From: Deltaproteobacteria bacterium UBA2409
Lineage (GTDB): Bacteria > Bdellovibrionota_C > UBA2361 > DDRT01
DNA: 64,000 nucleotides
Assembly: GCA_002343185.1 (NCBI GenBank)
Contig: DDRT01000022.1
Coordinates: forward strand, 1-64,000
Reading direction: 5' to 3'
A program made the position numbers and the translations under genes. Under the pieces are notes generated by a model. The model searched no databases and was not told the DNA's origin. It saw only the letters and a list, made by a program, of their open reading frames with translations. Shown here in pieces: positions 41,824 through 50,198 of this stretch (positions are counted from its first letter, which is position 1; every line of letters starts with the position of its first letter).

Positions 41824-41950
41824 CTTGGGGGTCAGGCCGGGAGGCCTGACCAGGCAACTGCTAGCATCTGTCTGGTCAGGCCTTCCGGCCTGACCCCCGT
41901 TTCTTGCTTCGTCCGCTGGCGCGGACGACAGATCCTTCCGGCCTGACCCC
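41824..41950. repeat. Palindromic repeat between uvrB and uvrC
   Basis: Left arm CTTGGGGGTCAGGCCGGGAG plus GCCTGACCAGGCAA, centre GCTAGCA, right arm TGTCTGGTCAGGCC with TTCCGGCCTGACCCCCG, then a CGTCCGC-TGGC-GCGGACG hairpin and another CCTTCCGGCCTGACCCCC. The only member lying between two codirectional genes of related function; it could reduce read-through from uvrB to uvrC. Confidence 0.82.
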
Positions 41951-43939
41951 CTAACTAGCAAGCATCTTTTCTAAGTTTATCACAATATCCCGTAATTCAG
42001 CAGCTCGCTCGAATTCTCTATTTTTTGCGGCCTCAAACATCTCGGCTCTAAGTTTCTCCACAAACTCCATTGCTTTATCAGGGTCAGAAGGGAGTTCTCC
42101 AGGTAAGATCTGAAGAAGCTTATCAGCATCATCGACCAGTAAACTTCTCTGTATCTCACTTCTTGCTGAGCGTGGAGTGATTCCATTAGCTTTATTGAAC
42201 TGGTCTTGAAGTTTTCGTCTTCTGTTTGTTTCTGATACAGCTTTTTCTATCGAATCAGTAATTTTATCTGCATAAAGAATTGCCCGACCATTTATATTTC
42301 TTGCAGCTCTTCCAATCGTTTGAATCAAAGATCTTTCACTGCGTAGGAATCCTTCCTTATCTGCATCAAGAATTGCAACAAGTGATACTTCAACTAAATC
42401 TAATCCTTCACGTAAAAGATTAATCCCGATTAATACATCAAAATCACCTTTTCTGAGTCCTCTAAGAATTTCGACTCTATCGATCGCATTTATCTCTGAG
42501 TGAAGATATCTGCATTTGATTCCAATGTTTCTTATATACTCTGCAAGATCTTCAGCCATCTTTTTAGTGAGAGTTGTAACAAGAACCCTATCTCCTTTTT
42601 CTACTGTGGCTCTGATCTCACCTAGAAGATCATCAACCTGATTTAGAGCTGGTCTAATTGTTACAACAGGATCCAAAAGCCCCGTTGGGCGATTAATCTG
42701 CTCAACTTTATATTCACCGCTTTTTTCAAGCTCATATTGGCTCGGTGTGGCTGAGACAAAAATGATCTGTTTAGCCTTAGCCCAAAACTCTTCAGCTTTA
42801 AGAGGCCTGTTATCAAGGGCACTTGGAAGTCTAAAGCCATGATCTACTAGGGTCTGTTTTCTTGCTCTATCCCCTTTATACATTCCTCCAAGTTGAGGAA
42901 CCATTACGTGACTCTCATCAATAACCAGAAGAAAATCGTCAGGCAGGTAATCAAGCAGAGTTGTTGGAGTTTCACCTTCCTTTCTTCCAGCAAGATGGCG
43001 GCTATAGTTTTCAACACCAGGACAAAATCCCATCTCATATAAAAGTTCAAGATCGTACATCGTACGATTTTCAAGCCTTTGCGCCTCTAGTGCTTTTCCC
43101 TGGCTTAAAAGCTCTCTTACTCGATCTTTAAGTTCTACTTTAATTCCTTCAAGAGCAGCTTTTACTCTTTCACCACTAGTTACAAAGTGACTGACTGGGT
43201 AGATATGAGCTATTTCTCTTTTTTCGAATTGTTTCCCTGTGATCGAGTCTATCTCGTGTATAGATTCAATCTGATCTCCGAAATAAGTAATTCTATATGC
43301 CTTTTCATCTTCATCTGAAGGGAAGATGTCAAATACCTCTCCTCTTACTCTGAAAGTACCTCTACCAAACTCATCTGAGATCCTCTTGTACTGAAGCTCA
43401 GCCAGTTTTCTCGAAAGATCTTCTCTAGGAAAATTCTCTCCAACTTTTAAAGACACCATCAATTTTAGATATTCTTCAGGGGCTCCTAAACCATAAATAC
43501 AACTAACACTTGCAACTATAATAACATCTGTAGATTCTAAAAGTGCTGTAGTTGCAGCATGACGCATCTTATCGATCTCTTCGTTAATCCTTGAATCTTT
43601 TTCTATGAAGGTATCGGTTGAGGGAACGTAAGCTTCAGGTTGATAATAGTCGTAATAGCTTACAAAATATCTTACTTTATTTTCAGGAAAGAACTCTTTA
43701 AATTCACTAAATAGTTGGGCTGCTAATGTTTTATTAGGAGCTATAACTAAAGTAGTTCGATTTTGTTTTGCTATTACGTTAGCTATTGTAAAAGTTTTTC
43801 CTGAACCGGTGATTCCTAAGAGAGTTTGATGAGTAACACCATTTGTTAAGTTTCTTTCAATTGACTGAATTGCCTTCGGCTGATCGCCAGCAGGGGAGAA
43901 GGGGGCTATCAAGCTAAACGGTTTGGTTTCTCTATTCAC
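41951..43939 (-). CDS. uvrB: UvrABC system protein B
   Basis: 662 residues. Helicase-like core: LLGITGSGKTFTIANVI (Walker A), YYDYYQPEAYVPSTDTFIEK (damage-verifying beta-hairpin), DVIIVASVSCIYGLG, and QTIGRAARN (motif VI), ending in a UVR motif that binds UvrC. It verifies lesions delivered by UvrA. GTG start with TAAAAT 5 nt upstream, in a promoter interlocked with that of divergent proS. No LexA-box-like palindrome is obvious in the 43-nt gap. Confidence 0.98.
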   Translation of the reverse strand: MNRETKPFSLIAPFSPAGDQPKAIQSIERNLTNGVTHQTLLGITGSGKTFTIANVIAKQNRTTLVIAPNKTLAAQLFSEFKEFFPENKVRYFVSYYDYYQPEAYVPSTDTFIEKDSRINEEIDKMRHAATTALLESTDVIIVASVSCIYGLGAPEEYLKLMVSLKVGENFPREDLSRKLAELQYKRISDEFGRGTFRVRGEVFDIFPSDEDEKAYRITYFGDQIESIHEIDSITGKQFEKREIAHIYPVSHFVTSGERVKAALEGIKVELKDRVRELLSQGKALEAQRLENRTMYDLELLYEMGFCPGVENYSRHLAGRKEGETPTTLLDYLPDDFLLVIDESHVMVPQLGGMYKGDRARKQTLVDHGFRLPSALDNRPLKAEEFWAKAKQIIFVSATPSQYELEKSGEYKVEQINRPTGLLDPVVTIRPALNQVDDLLGEIRATVEKGDRVLVTTLTKKMAEDLAEYIRNIGIKCRYLHSEINAIDRVEILRGLRKGDFDVLIGINLLREGLDLVEVSLVAILDADKEGFLRSERSLIQTIGRAARNINGRAILYADKITDSIEKAVSETNRRRKLQDQFNKANGITPRSARSEIQRSLLVDDADKLLQILPGELPSDPDKAMEFVEKLRAEMFEAAKNREFERAAELRDIVINLEKMLAS

Positions 43940-43944
43940 AGGGG

Positions 43945-43976
43945 ATTTTACAATAAACTCTACTAAAGGTTAAAAT
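43945..43976. promoter_or_regulatory. Interlocked divergent promoters of uvrB and proS
   Basis: Plus strand: TTTACA (43947-43952), 18-nt spacer, TAAAAT (43971-43976), 6 nt, ATG of proS. Minus strand: TTAACC (complement of 43968-43973), 17-nt spacer, TAAAAT (complement of 43945-43950), 5 nt, GTG of uvrB. Each -35 box overlaps the -10 box of the opposite promoter, so polymerase can serve only one direction at a time, and both mRNAs would be leaderless. Confidence 0.65.
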
Positions 43977-43982
43977 ACTTTA

Positions 43983-45491
43983 ATGAGTTCTGCCATCTCC
44001 CCAACCCGTAATGACGACTACCCTGAATGGTATCAACAGGTAATAAAAGCAGCCGACCTTGCTGAAGCTTCACCAGTTAGAGGGTGTATGGTCATTAAGC
44101 CATGGGGTTATGGGATCTGGGAGAAGATTCAAAAAGACTTAGACAGGCGTATTAAAGCTACTGGCCATGAGAATGCATATTTCCCCCTTTTTATCCCTCT
44201 AAGCTACCTTGAAAAAGAGGCCGCTCACGTTGAAGGGTTTGCCAAGGAATGTGCCGTAGTAACTCATCACAGACTTGAAGAGAAAAACGGTAAACTTGTC
44301 CCAACAGGAGAACTTGAAGAGCCTCTAATTGTCAGACCTACTTCAGAAACCATTATTGGGGAGTCTTTTTCAAAATGGGTAAGATCATACAGAGATCTTC
44401 CTTTATTAATTAATCAATGGTGCAACGTCGTTCGATGGGAGATGAGAACAAGGCTTTTCTTAAGAACTGCTGAGTTTCTATGGCAAGAGGGTCACACAGC
44501 CCATGCCACTAAAGAAGAAGCTCTAGCTGAGACTAATCTTATGCTCAAAGTCTACAAAGAGTGTATGGAAGAAGCGTTAGCTTTATCAGTTTTAACTGGT
44601 GAAAAACCAGAGCATGAAAGATTTCCTGGAGCAGAAGTAACTCTTTGCTGCGAAGCTATGATGCAAGACAGAAAAGCTCTTCAAGCCGGAACTTCTCATT
44701 ACCTTGGCCAAAACTTTGCAAAAGCAAGCAATATTAAATTTGTAACTGAATCTGGTACGGAAGAGTATGCACACACTACTTCCTGGGGAGTTTCAACAAG
44801 ACTAGTTGGCGGTGTTATAATGACTCATGGTGATGATGACGGTCTTAGACTTCCTCCAAGAATAGCACCTAAACAAGTCGTAATAATTCCAGTTATCCCT
44901 AAACCAGAAAATCAAGGGTCAGTGCTTGAGTATGCTGAAAAAGTTAAGTCGGCTATCAGTGATGAATTTTATAATGGTGAAAAGATTGAAGTGCAGGTTG
45001 ATACCCGTGACATGCGTGGGGGAGATAAAAACTGGCAGTGGATTAAAAAAGGTGTTCCTGTTCGAATTGAAGTTGGTCCTAGGGATGTAAGTGAGGATAA
45101 AGTTGTTCTTTATAGAAGAGATAAAGAGCCAAAAGAAAAATCATTTATGACGATTGGTGAAGCTAAAGGTTCGATTTCGGATATCTTAAATCAAATTCAG
45201 GCTAACTATCAGGCAGATGCTAGAAATCTAAGAGAAACCTATACAAGATCTGATATTGAGAATTTTAATCAACTAAAAGAGTTTTTTACCCCTAAAAACC
45301 CTGAAAAGCCTGAAATTCATGGAGGCTTTGTGCTTGGATACTTCTTTGATTCAAAAGAAGTTGCTGATAAGCTTAAAGAGTTAAAGCTTTCGGTTAGATG
45401 TATCCCATTTGATCAAGATGGAACTGAAGGCACTTGTTTAATTACTGGTAAGAAGACAAAGATAAAAGCAATTTTTGCAAAGGCATATTAG
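43983..45491 (+). CDS. proS: Prolyl-tRNA synthetase, archaeal/eukaryote-like type
   Basis: 502 residues without the editing (INS) domain of the long bacterial enzyme. Class II motifs: YFPLFIPLSYLEKE, LIVRPTSETIIGESFSKW, NQWCNVVRWEMRTRLFLRTAEF and the ALQAGTSHYLGQNFA motif, then MTHGDDDGLRLPPRIAP, an anticodon-binding domain and the C-terminal zinc-type domain ending KAIFAKAY as in eukaryotic/archaeal ProRS. Charges tRNA-Pro. Leaderless promoter shared with uvrB. Confidence 0.97.
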   Translation: MSSAISPTRNDDYPEWYQQVIKAADLAEASPVRGCMVIKPWGYGIWEKIQKDLDRRIKATGHENAYFPLFIPLSYLEKEAAHVEGFAKECAVVTHHRLEEKNGKLVPTGELEEPLIVRPTSETIIGESFSKWVRSYRDLPLLINQWCNVVRWEMRTRLFLRTAEFLWQEGHTAHATKEEALAETNLMLKVYKECMEEALALSVLTGEKPEHERFPGAEVTLCCEAMMQDRKALQAGTSHYLGQNFAKASNIKFVTESGTEEYAHTTSWGVSTRLVGGVIMTHGDDDGLRLPPRIAPKQVVIIPVIPKPENQGSVLEYAEKVKSAISDEFYNGEKIEVQVDTRDMRGGDKNWQWIKKGVPVRIEVGPRDVSEDKVVLYRRDKEPKEKSFMTIGEAKGSISDILNQIQANYQADARNLRETYTRSDIENFNQLKEFFTPKNPEKPEIHGGFVLGYFFDSKEVADKLKELKLSVRCIPFDQDGTEGTCLITGKKTKIKAIFAKAY

Positions 45492-45506
45492 ATAAGCCCT
45501 TCTGCG

Positions 45507-45534
45507 GCGCGTTTTGGCTTTGCCAAACCCGCGC
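45507..45534 (+). terminator. GC-rich hairpin after proS
   Basis: GCGC and TTTGGC-TTT-GCCAAA with closing GCGC form a stem with one mismatch 16 nt after the proS stop. A clear U-run is missing, so termination there is tentative. A second small hairpin, GAGCTT-TTC-AAGCTC, lies at 45561-45575 before trhO. Confidence 0.4.
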
Positions 45535-45597
45535 TCGCCCTGCTATACTAACCCCGTTTTGAGCTTTTCAAGCTCTAAACTAATTCGTGCAGGGTTT

Positions 45598-46473
45598 ATG
45601 TGGTTTGTTACATCCTTCTATAAGTTCCATAAGTTCACCGACCTAGAAGCCTTAGTTAAAGAGCTTGAAGGTAAGTTGTCAGAGTTTGAAGGTTTATTTT
45701 TGGTTGCACATGAAGGGATGAATGCGACTGTTGCAACAAAAAATCAAAGCTTGATTATTCCTTTAAAAAAATACCTAGAAAATTTGGTTGGAACTATAGA
45801 GTGGAAAGATTCAACTTCTCATAAGAGACCATTTAAAAGACTTACAATTCAGATAAGAGATGAGATTGTAACTTTAAAACGACCAGATCTCGTGCCAGAA
45901 ACTTCTCAAAATAATCATCTTTCTCCTAGTGAGTGGCATAAGGTCTTAAAAGATGAGTCTGAGTCGATCGTTTTAATCGATACCAGAAACGATTATGAAA
46001 CTAAGATCGGTAAGTTCAAAGGAGCACTAGACCCAAATATTCATCATTTCTCTCAGTTTAAAGATTTTCTAGAGAGTTCAAATATCGACAAAGATAAAAA
46101 GGTTCTCATGTACTGTACGGGTGGGGTGCGGTGCGAAAAGGCAATTTTAGAGATGCAACAGCGTGGATATGAAAATGTCTATCAGCTTGAGGGTGGAATT
46201 TTAAAATATCTAGAAGAGTATCCTGATGGTTTTTTTGAAGGTGAGTGTTTTGTTTTTGACCACCGGGTATCAGTCGATTCAAACCTTAAGGAATCTAGCC
46301 GCTATACACTTTGCCCATTATGTGGAAATCCAGGGGAGCGTAAAATTAACTGCTCAAATTGTGGAAAGTTTGCTATTGTCTGTGAGAACTGTCTTGTAGA
46401 TGCTTGCAGCAAGAACTGCCGGTATCATCTTGGGGGTAAAAATGGGCGCCAGCTTAAAGAGAATCATGCATGA
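45598..46473 (+). CDS. trhO: tRNA uridine(34) hydroxylase (rhodanese-like)
   Basis: ~291 residues from MWFVTSFYKFHKFTDLEAL. An N-terminal acylphosphatase-like domain (LVAHEGMNATVATKN) is followed by a rhodanese domain with VLIDTRNDYETKIGKFKGA and the active-site C173 in MYCTGGVRCEKAI, and a cysteine-rich C-terminus (CPLCGNPGERKINCSNCGK). This matches TrhO/YceA, which hydroxylates U34 on the way to cmo5U/mo5U. The frame is open 28 codons upstream, but those run through a hairpin and a TATACT element, so the ATG after CAGGG is chosen. Confidence 0.92.
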   Translation: MWFVTSFYKFHKFTDLEALVKELEGKLSEFEGLFLVAHEGMNATVATKNQSLIIPLKKYLENLVGTIEWKDSTSHKRPFKRLTIQIRDEIVTLKRPDLVPETSQNNHLSPSEWHKVLKDESESIVLIDTRNDYETKIGKFKGALDPNIHHFSQFKDFLESSNIDKDKKVLMYCTGGVRCEKAILEMQQRGYENVYQLEGGILKYLEEYPDGFFEGECFVFDHRVSVDSNLKESSRYTLCPLCGNPGERKINCSNCGKFAIVCENCLVDACSKNCRYHLGGKNGRQLKENHA

Positions 46474-46681
46474 GGTTCGGTATCTGTTTGAAGAGACCCC
46501 TCCAAAATTAGAAAAAACGTCTAGCGAATTAATCGATGAGCTAAGAGCTACCCTTTCCCCTGAGCAGCTTCCAGGCTTTGAACATATAGTGCTTGAGCTT
46601 GAGAGAACTAAATTTGAGCTTTCACAGTATAAGCACCTAATTGCAGATTTAAAATCCAGGCTAACTAGGCAGAGTTACTAG
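46466..46681 (+). CDS. Small coiled-coil-like hypothetical protein
   Basis: 71 residues starting at the ATG that overlaps the trhO stop by 8 nt; upstream codons in the frame lie inside trhO. Sequence MHEVRYLFEETPPKLEKTSS continues to a helix FEHIVLELERTKFELSQYKH ending SRLTRQSY. Cytoplasmic, probably all-helical, unknown function. Translational coupling to trhO is likely. Confidence 0.55.
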   Translation: MHEVRYLFEETPPKLEKTSSELIDELRATLSPEQLPGFEHIVLELERTKFELSQYKHLIADLKSRLTRQSY

Positions 46682-46729
46682 AAGGTTCCCTATCTTCTTT
46701 TTTAAACAAAGTGTAAAATTCTGCCCACT

Positions 46730-48418
46730 ATGGGCGATCATCAATATGCATTTCAGATGTACAAGGTCAATAAAACCTATCCTGGTGGAAAGCAGGTTTT
46801 AAAGGATGTTTCTATATCTTTCTATCATGGGGCGAAGATCGGGGTTTTGGGTCTTAATGGCTCCGGTAAATCAACTCTTTTAAGAATTTTTGCAGGTGTT
46901 GAAAAAGAATTTAGTGGCGAAGCCTCCCCTGCTCCAGGAATAACGATTGGTTTTCTTGAGCAAGAGCCAAAGCTAGATCCAGAAAAAACAGTAGATCAAA
47001 TAGTTGTTGAAGAAGGCCTTGGTGAACTTTCAAAGGCTATGAAAAAATTTGAGAAGATAAATCTAGAGCTATCAGACCCAGAGCTTGATCCTGATAAAAT
47101 GGAAAAGCTAATTGAAGAACAGGCAAAAGTTCAAGAGATTATCGAATCAAATAATGGCTGGGAGATGGATCATACAATTGAGTTAACACGTGATGCCTTA
47201 AGGCTTCCTCCAGGTGATTCAATCGTAAAAAATCTCTCTGGTGGTGAAAAAAGAAGAGTCGCTCTTGCAAGATTACTTCTTCAAAAACCAGACATGCTTC
47301 TTCTTGATGAGCCTACTAACCATCTCGATGCAGAAAGCGTTGCATGGCTTGAGCAGTTCCTGCAAAGCTATACAGGAACTGTAATTGCTGTAACTCATGA
47401 TAGATATTTTCTTGATAACTCAGCTCAGTGGATCTTAGAACTCGATCGTGGTCAGGGGATCCCATGGAAAGGAAATTACACCTCCTGGCTTGAGCAAAAA
47501 GAGAAAAGATTAGCACAAGAAGAAAAGGCTGAGTCTCAAAGGAAAAAAACTCTTGAGCGTGAGCTTGAGTGGATACGAATGAGCCCTAAAGCAAGACAGG
47601 CTAAAAGTAAGGCACGTATCAGTGCTTATGAAAACCTACTTGCTCAGGATACTCCAGAAAAAGTCCAAGAGCTTGAAATTTATATCCCATCAGGACAACG
47701 GCTTGGAGCAAAAGTTATAGAGGCTTCCAGTCTTTCAAAGCGTTTTGGAGATAAGATCTTATTTGAGAATTTAACCTTCTCGATTCCTCCAGGAAGTATT
47801 GTTGGAATAATTGGTCCAAATGGTGCAGGAAAAACTTCACTTTTTAGATTAATTACTGGCCAGGAAAAGCCTGATGCTGGAACTATTACAATAGGTGAGA
47901 CTGTGCAGCTTGCCTACGTCGATCAGTCTCGAGACACACTAAATGCAAACCGGGCTGTTTGGGAAGAGATCGCTGATGGGCCAAATGAGACTATTATGCT
48001 TGGTGGACGAGAAGTAGCCTCAAGAGCATATGCTGCTAGGTTTAACTTTACCGGGCAAGATCAACAGAAAAAGGTTGGTGTACTTTCTGGTGGAGAAAGA
48101 AACAGGGTTCACCTTGCAAAAGTTTTAAAGGAAGGTGGAAACGTTCTTCTTTTAGATGAGCCTACAAATGATCTCGATGTAAACACATTACGAGCGCTTG
48201 AAGAAGCAATCCTTAACTTTGCAGGATGTGTTTTAGTTATTTCTCACGATAGATGGTTTTTAAACAGAATTGCTACTCATATCATGGCATTTGAGGGAGA
48301 TAGCCATGTAGAATTCTTCCAGGGCAATTTTGATGATTATGAGGAAGACAAAAAACAACGTCTTGGTGCTGACGCAACTCAGCCAAAGAGAATTAAGTTT
48401 AAGAGTATTCCTGTTTGA
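46730..48418 (+). CDS. ettA: Energy-dependent translational throttle protein EttA (ABC-F)
   Basis: 562 residues with two ABC cassettes and no membrane domain. Walker A GLNGSGKST and GPNGAGKTS; signatures LSGGEKRRVALARLL and LSGGERNRVHLAKVL; Walker B LLLDEPTNHLDAES and LLLDEPTNDLDVN. YAFQMYKVNKTYPGGKQVL at the start and the inserted arm (FEKINLELSDPELDPDKME) are EttA-type. It binds the ribosomal E site and gates the first peptide bond by ATP/ADP status. TAAAAT is 10 nt before the ATG, with no Shine-Dalgarno. Confidence 0.96.
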   Translation: MGDHQYAFQMYKVNKTYPGGKQVLKDVSISFYHGAKIGVLGLNGSGKSTLLRIFAGVEKEFSGEASPAPGITIGFLEQEPKLDPEKTVDQIVVEEGLGELSKAMKKFEKINLELSDPELDPDKMEKLIEEQAKVQEIIESNNGWEMDHTIELTRDALRLPPGDSIVKNLSGGEKRRVALARLLLQKPDMLLLDEPTNHLDAESVAWLEQFLQSYTGTVIAVTHDRYFLDNSAQWILELDRGQGIPWKGNYTSWLEQKEKRLAQEEKAESQRKKTLERELEWIRMSPKARQAKSKARISAYENLLAQDTPEKVQELEIYIPSGQRLGAKVIEASSLSKRFGDKILFENLTFSIPPGSIVGIIGPNGAGKTSLFRLITGQEKPDAGTITIGETVQLAYVDQSRDTLNANRAVWEEIADGPNETIMLGGREVASRAYAARFNFTGQDQQKKVGVLSGGERNRVHLAKVLKEGGNVLLLDEPTNDLDVNTLRALEEAILNFAGCVLVISHDRWFLNRIATHIMAFEGDSHVEFFQGNFDDYEEDKKQRLGADATQPKRIKFKSIPV

Positions 48419-48433
48419 TATAAGGTTTCATAG

Positions 48434-48706
48434 ATGATTAGATATCTGAGTTTAGCATTCCTCGTTTCCTGTTCAGGAGCCTCCTCAAATGAGTGCGCTT
48501 CTAATCTTGATTGCGGCTCTGATCAATATTGTAGCTCCACATCTTGTAGTGAAATTGGAAGCTGCAAACAAAAACCAGAAGTTTGTGCTGAACTTTGGGC
48601 TCCAGTTTGTGGTTGCGATAACAAAACTTACTCAAGTGAATGTCATGCTAATGGGGCAGGCATAACCGTTAAAAGCCAAGGTGAGTGTGAGCCTACTAAC
48701 AGCTGA
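48434..48706 (+). CDS. Kazal-type protease-inhibitor lipoprotein
   Basis: 90 residues. MIRYLSLAFLVSCSGASS is a signal peptide with lipobox Leu-Val-Ser-Cys. The mature part has ten cysteines; the second half, CKQKPEVCAELWAPVCGCDN followed by KTYSSECHANGAGITVKS and GEC, is a classic Kazal domain (C-x-x-x-x-x-P-V-C-G-x-D-x-x-T-Y-x-x-x-C). Kazal domains inhibit serine proteases of the trypsin and subtilisin families. It may protect the cell from its own exported subtilase, encoded 5.7 kb downstream, or from host/prey proteases. Overlaps the murF start region. Confidence 0.85.
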   Translation: MIRYLSLAFLVSCSGASSNECASNLDCGSDQYCSSTSCSEIGSCKQKPEVCAELWAPVCGCDNKTYSSECHANGAGITVKSQGECEPTNS

Positions 48707-50066
48707 CGATATTAACTTGGAGTGTCTTAATCATGGCGCTACAAAAATAATAAATAGGTTCACTCAAGATTCTAGAGAGATAAAAGAAAATGATTGTTTT
48801 ATCTGCATAAAAGGTGAAAAAGTTGATGGCCACTCCTTTATACCTAAAGCTACAAATGCTTCTTGTATTATTGGCTCCGATAAAGAGCTACTACTTAAAG
48901 AATCAAAAAATCATCCTTCAAAATATTTCTTTTTTGCACCTGATGTTCAAAAAGCAGTCCAAAACCTTGCAACCTTAGCTAGAGATAAAAGTGGTAAACC
49001 CGTAATTACTATCACTGGGGCAAGTGGAAAAACTACTACAAAGGATCTACTTGTTCACCTCTTATCAGGCAAACTAAATGTTTTATTCACCCCAGCTAAT
49101 AATAATAATCTGTGGGGCGTTCCACTTGCTCTAATTAATATAGAAAAAAACACTGATCTCTCTGTTCTTGAAACTGGGACTAATCATCCAGGAGAGGTTT
49201 TAGAGCTTACAAAAATCTGTAAACCTAACTCAACTTACACTACTAGCATTGGAGAAAGTCACTTAGAGTTTTTTAAAGATATAAATGGGGTTCTTTCTGC
49301 TGAGACAGAGCAGTACCAGTGGATGAGAGATAATATTAAAGATCCAAGATTTGTAGCTAACCTAGATGATCCATTGCTCGATAAATTCTTTAAAACTTTT
49401 AATCCCACAGTAACTATCTCTACCAGGTCTAAGGCTGATTATTCTCTGAGTAATCTTGAGCCTCTTGATGAATCAGGAAATTTTGGTTTCAAGTTCTCAC
49501 TTAATGCTCCTGATAGTAGAGCGTATGACACCTCTTTAAATTTCCCAGGGTTTTACAATTTACAAAATGCTCTAGGAGCAATTGCTTTAGCGCATCCTTT
49601 TATTTCATTAGAAGAGATCTGCTCTAGGCTTCCAAGTGCGACTGTTACTGGATTCAGATCTAAGATCTTAAGAACAAAATTCGGGTTAATTTTAAATGAT
49701 TCTTATAATGCAAATCCCGCTAGCATGCGAGCTGCATTCTCTGCCTGCTTAGATATCAAAAATAACCCTAAATCCAAAGTTAAGAATATCATTGGAGTTT
49801 TAGGTGATATGAAGGAACTAGGTGAAAATGCGGCACTCCTTCATCAAAGGCTTGCTGCAAACACCACAGATTTTAGTCAGATTTTAACATGTGGTGAATT
49901 CGCAAATGCTTGGAAAATCGGAGCCCCAGATAAAACAATCGTATTTTCCTCAAAAGAGGAAATTGTTGAGTATATTAAGGAAAATACAGGTCAAGACTCT
50001 CTCATTCTCATAAAAGCATCGCACGGTGCCAGGTTCGATTTAATAGCTTCACAATTAATTTCATAA
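48687..50066 (+). CDS. murF: UDP-MurNAc-tripeptide--D-Ala-D-Ala ligase
   Basis: About 459 residues. Mur ligase signatures: TITGASGKTTTKDLL (P-loop), TPANNNNLWGVPLAL, LETGTNHPGEVLELTKICKP and LNDSYNANPASMRAA. Completes the peptidoglycan pentapeptide precursor. GTG at 48687 has AAGG with 5-nt spacing; another in-frame GTG at 48681 is possible. The gene starts within the end of the Kazal lipoprotein gene, so it is cotranscribed with it, away from the usual mra/mur cluster. Confidence 0.92.
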   Translation: MSLLTADDINLECLNHGATKIINRFTQDSREIKENDCFICIKGEKVDGHSFIPKATNASCIIGSDKELLLKESKNHPSKYFFFAPDVQKAVQNLATLARDKSGKPVITITGASGKTTTKDLLVHLLSGKLNVLFTPANNNNLWGVPLALINIEKNTDLSVLETGTNHPGEVLELTKICKPNSTYTTSIGESHLEFFKDINGVLSAETEQYQWMRDNIKDPRFVANLDDPLLDKFFKTFNPTVTISTRSKADYSLSNLEPLDESGNFGFKFSLNAPDSRAYDTSLNFPGFYNLQNALGAIALAHPFISLEEICSRLPSATVTGFRSKILRTKFGLILNDSYNANPASMRAAFSACLDIKNNPKSKVKNIIGVLGDMKELGENAALLHQRLAANTTDFSQILTCGEFANAWKIGAPDKTIVFSSKEEIVEYIKENTGQDSLILIKASHGARFDLIASQLIS

Positions 50067-50198
50067 CCCTTCCTAATCAGCTCTAATAATTATCCCTAGT
50101 CACCAACCACAAAACCTTGGATTTAAGAATATTAACTATTTTTCTTGAATCAGTTCCTCTACCTCAAGCGACTACTTGCCGACTTCACATCGGTGGCG

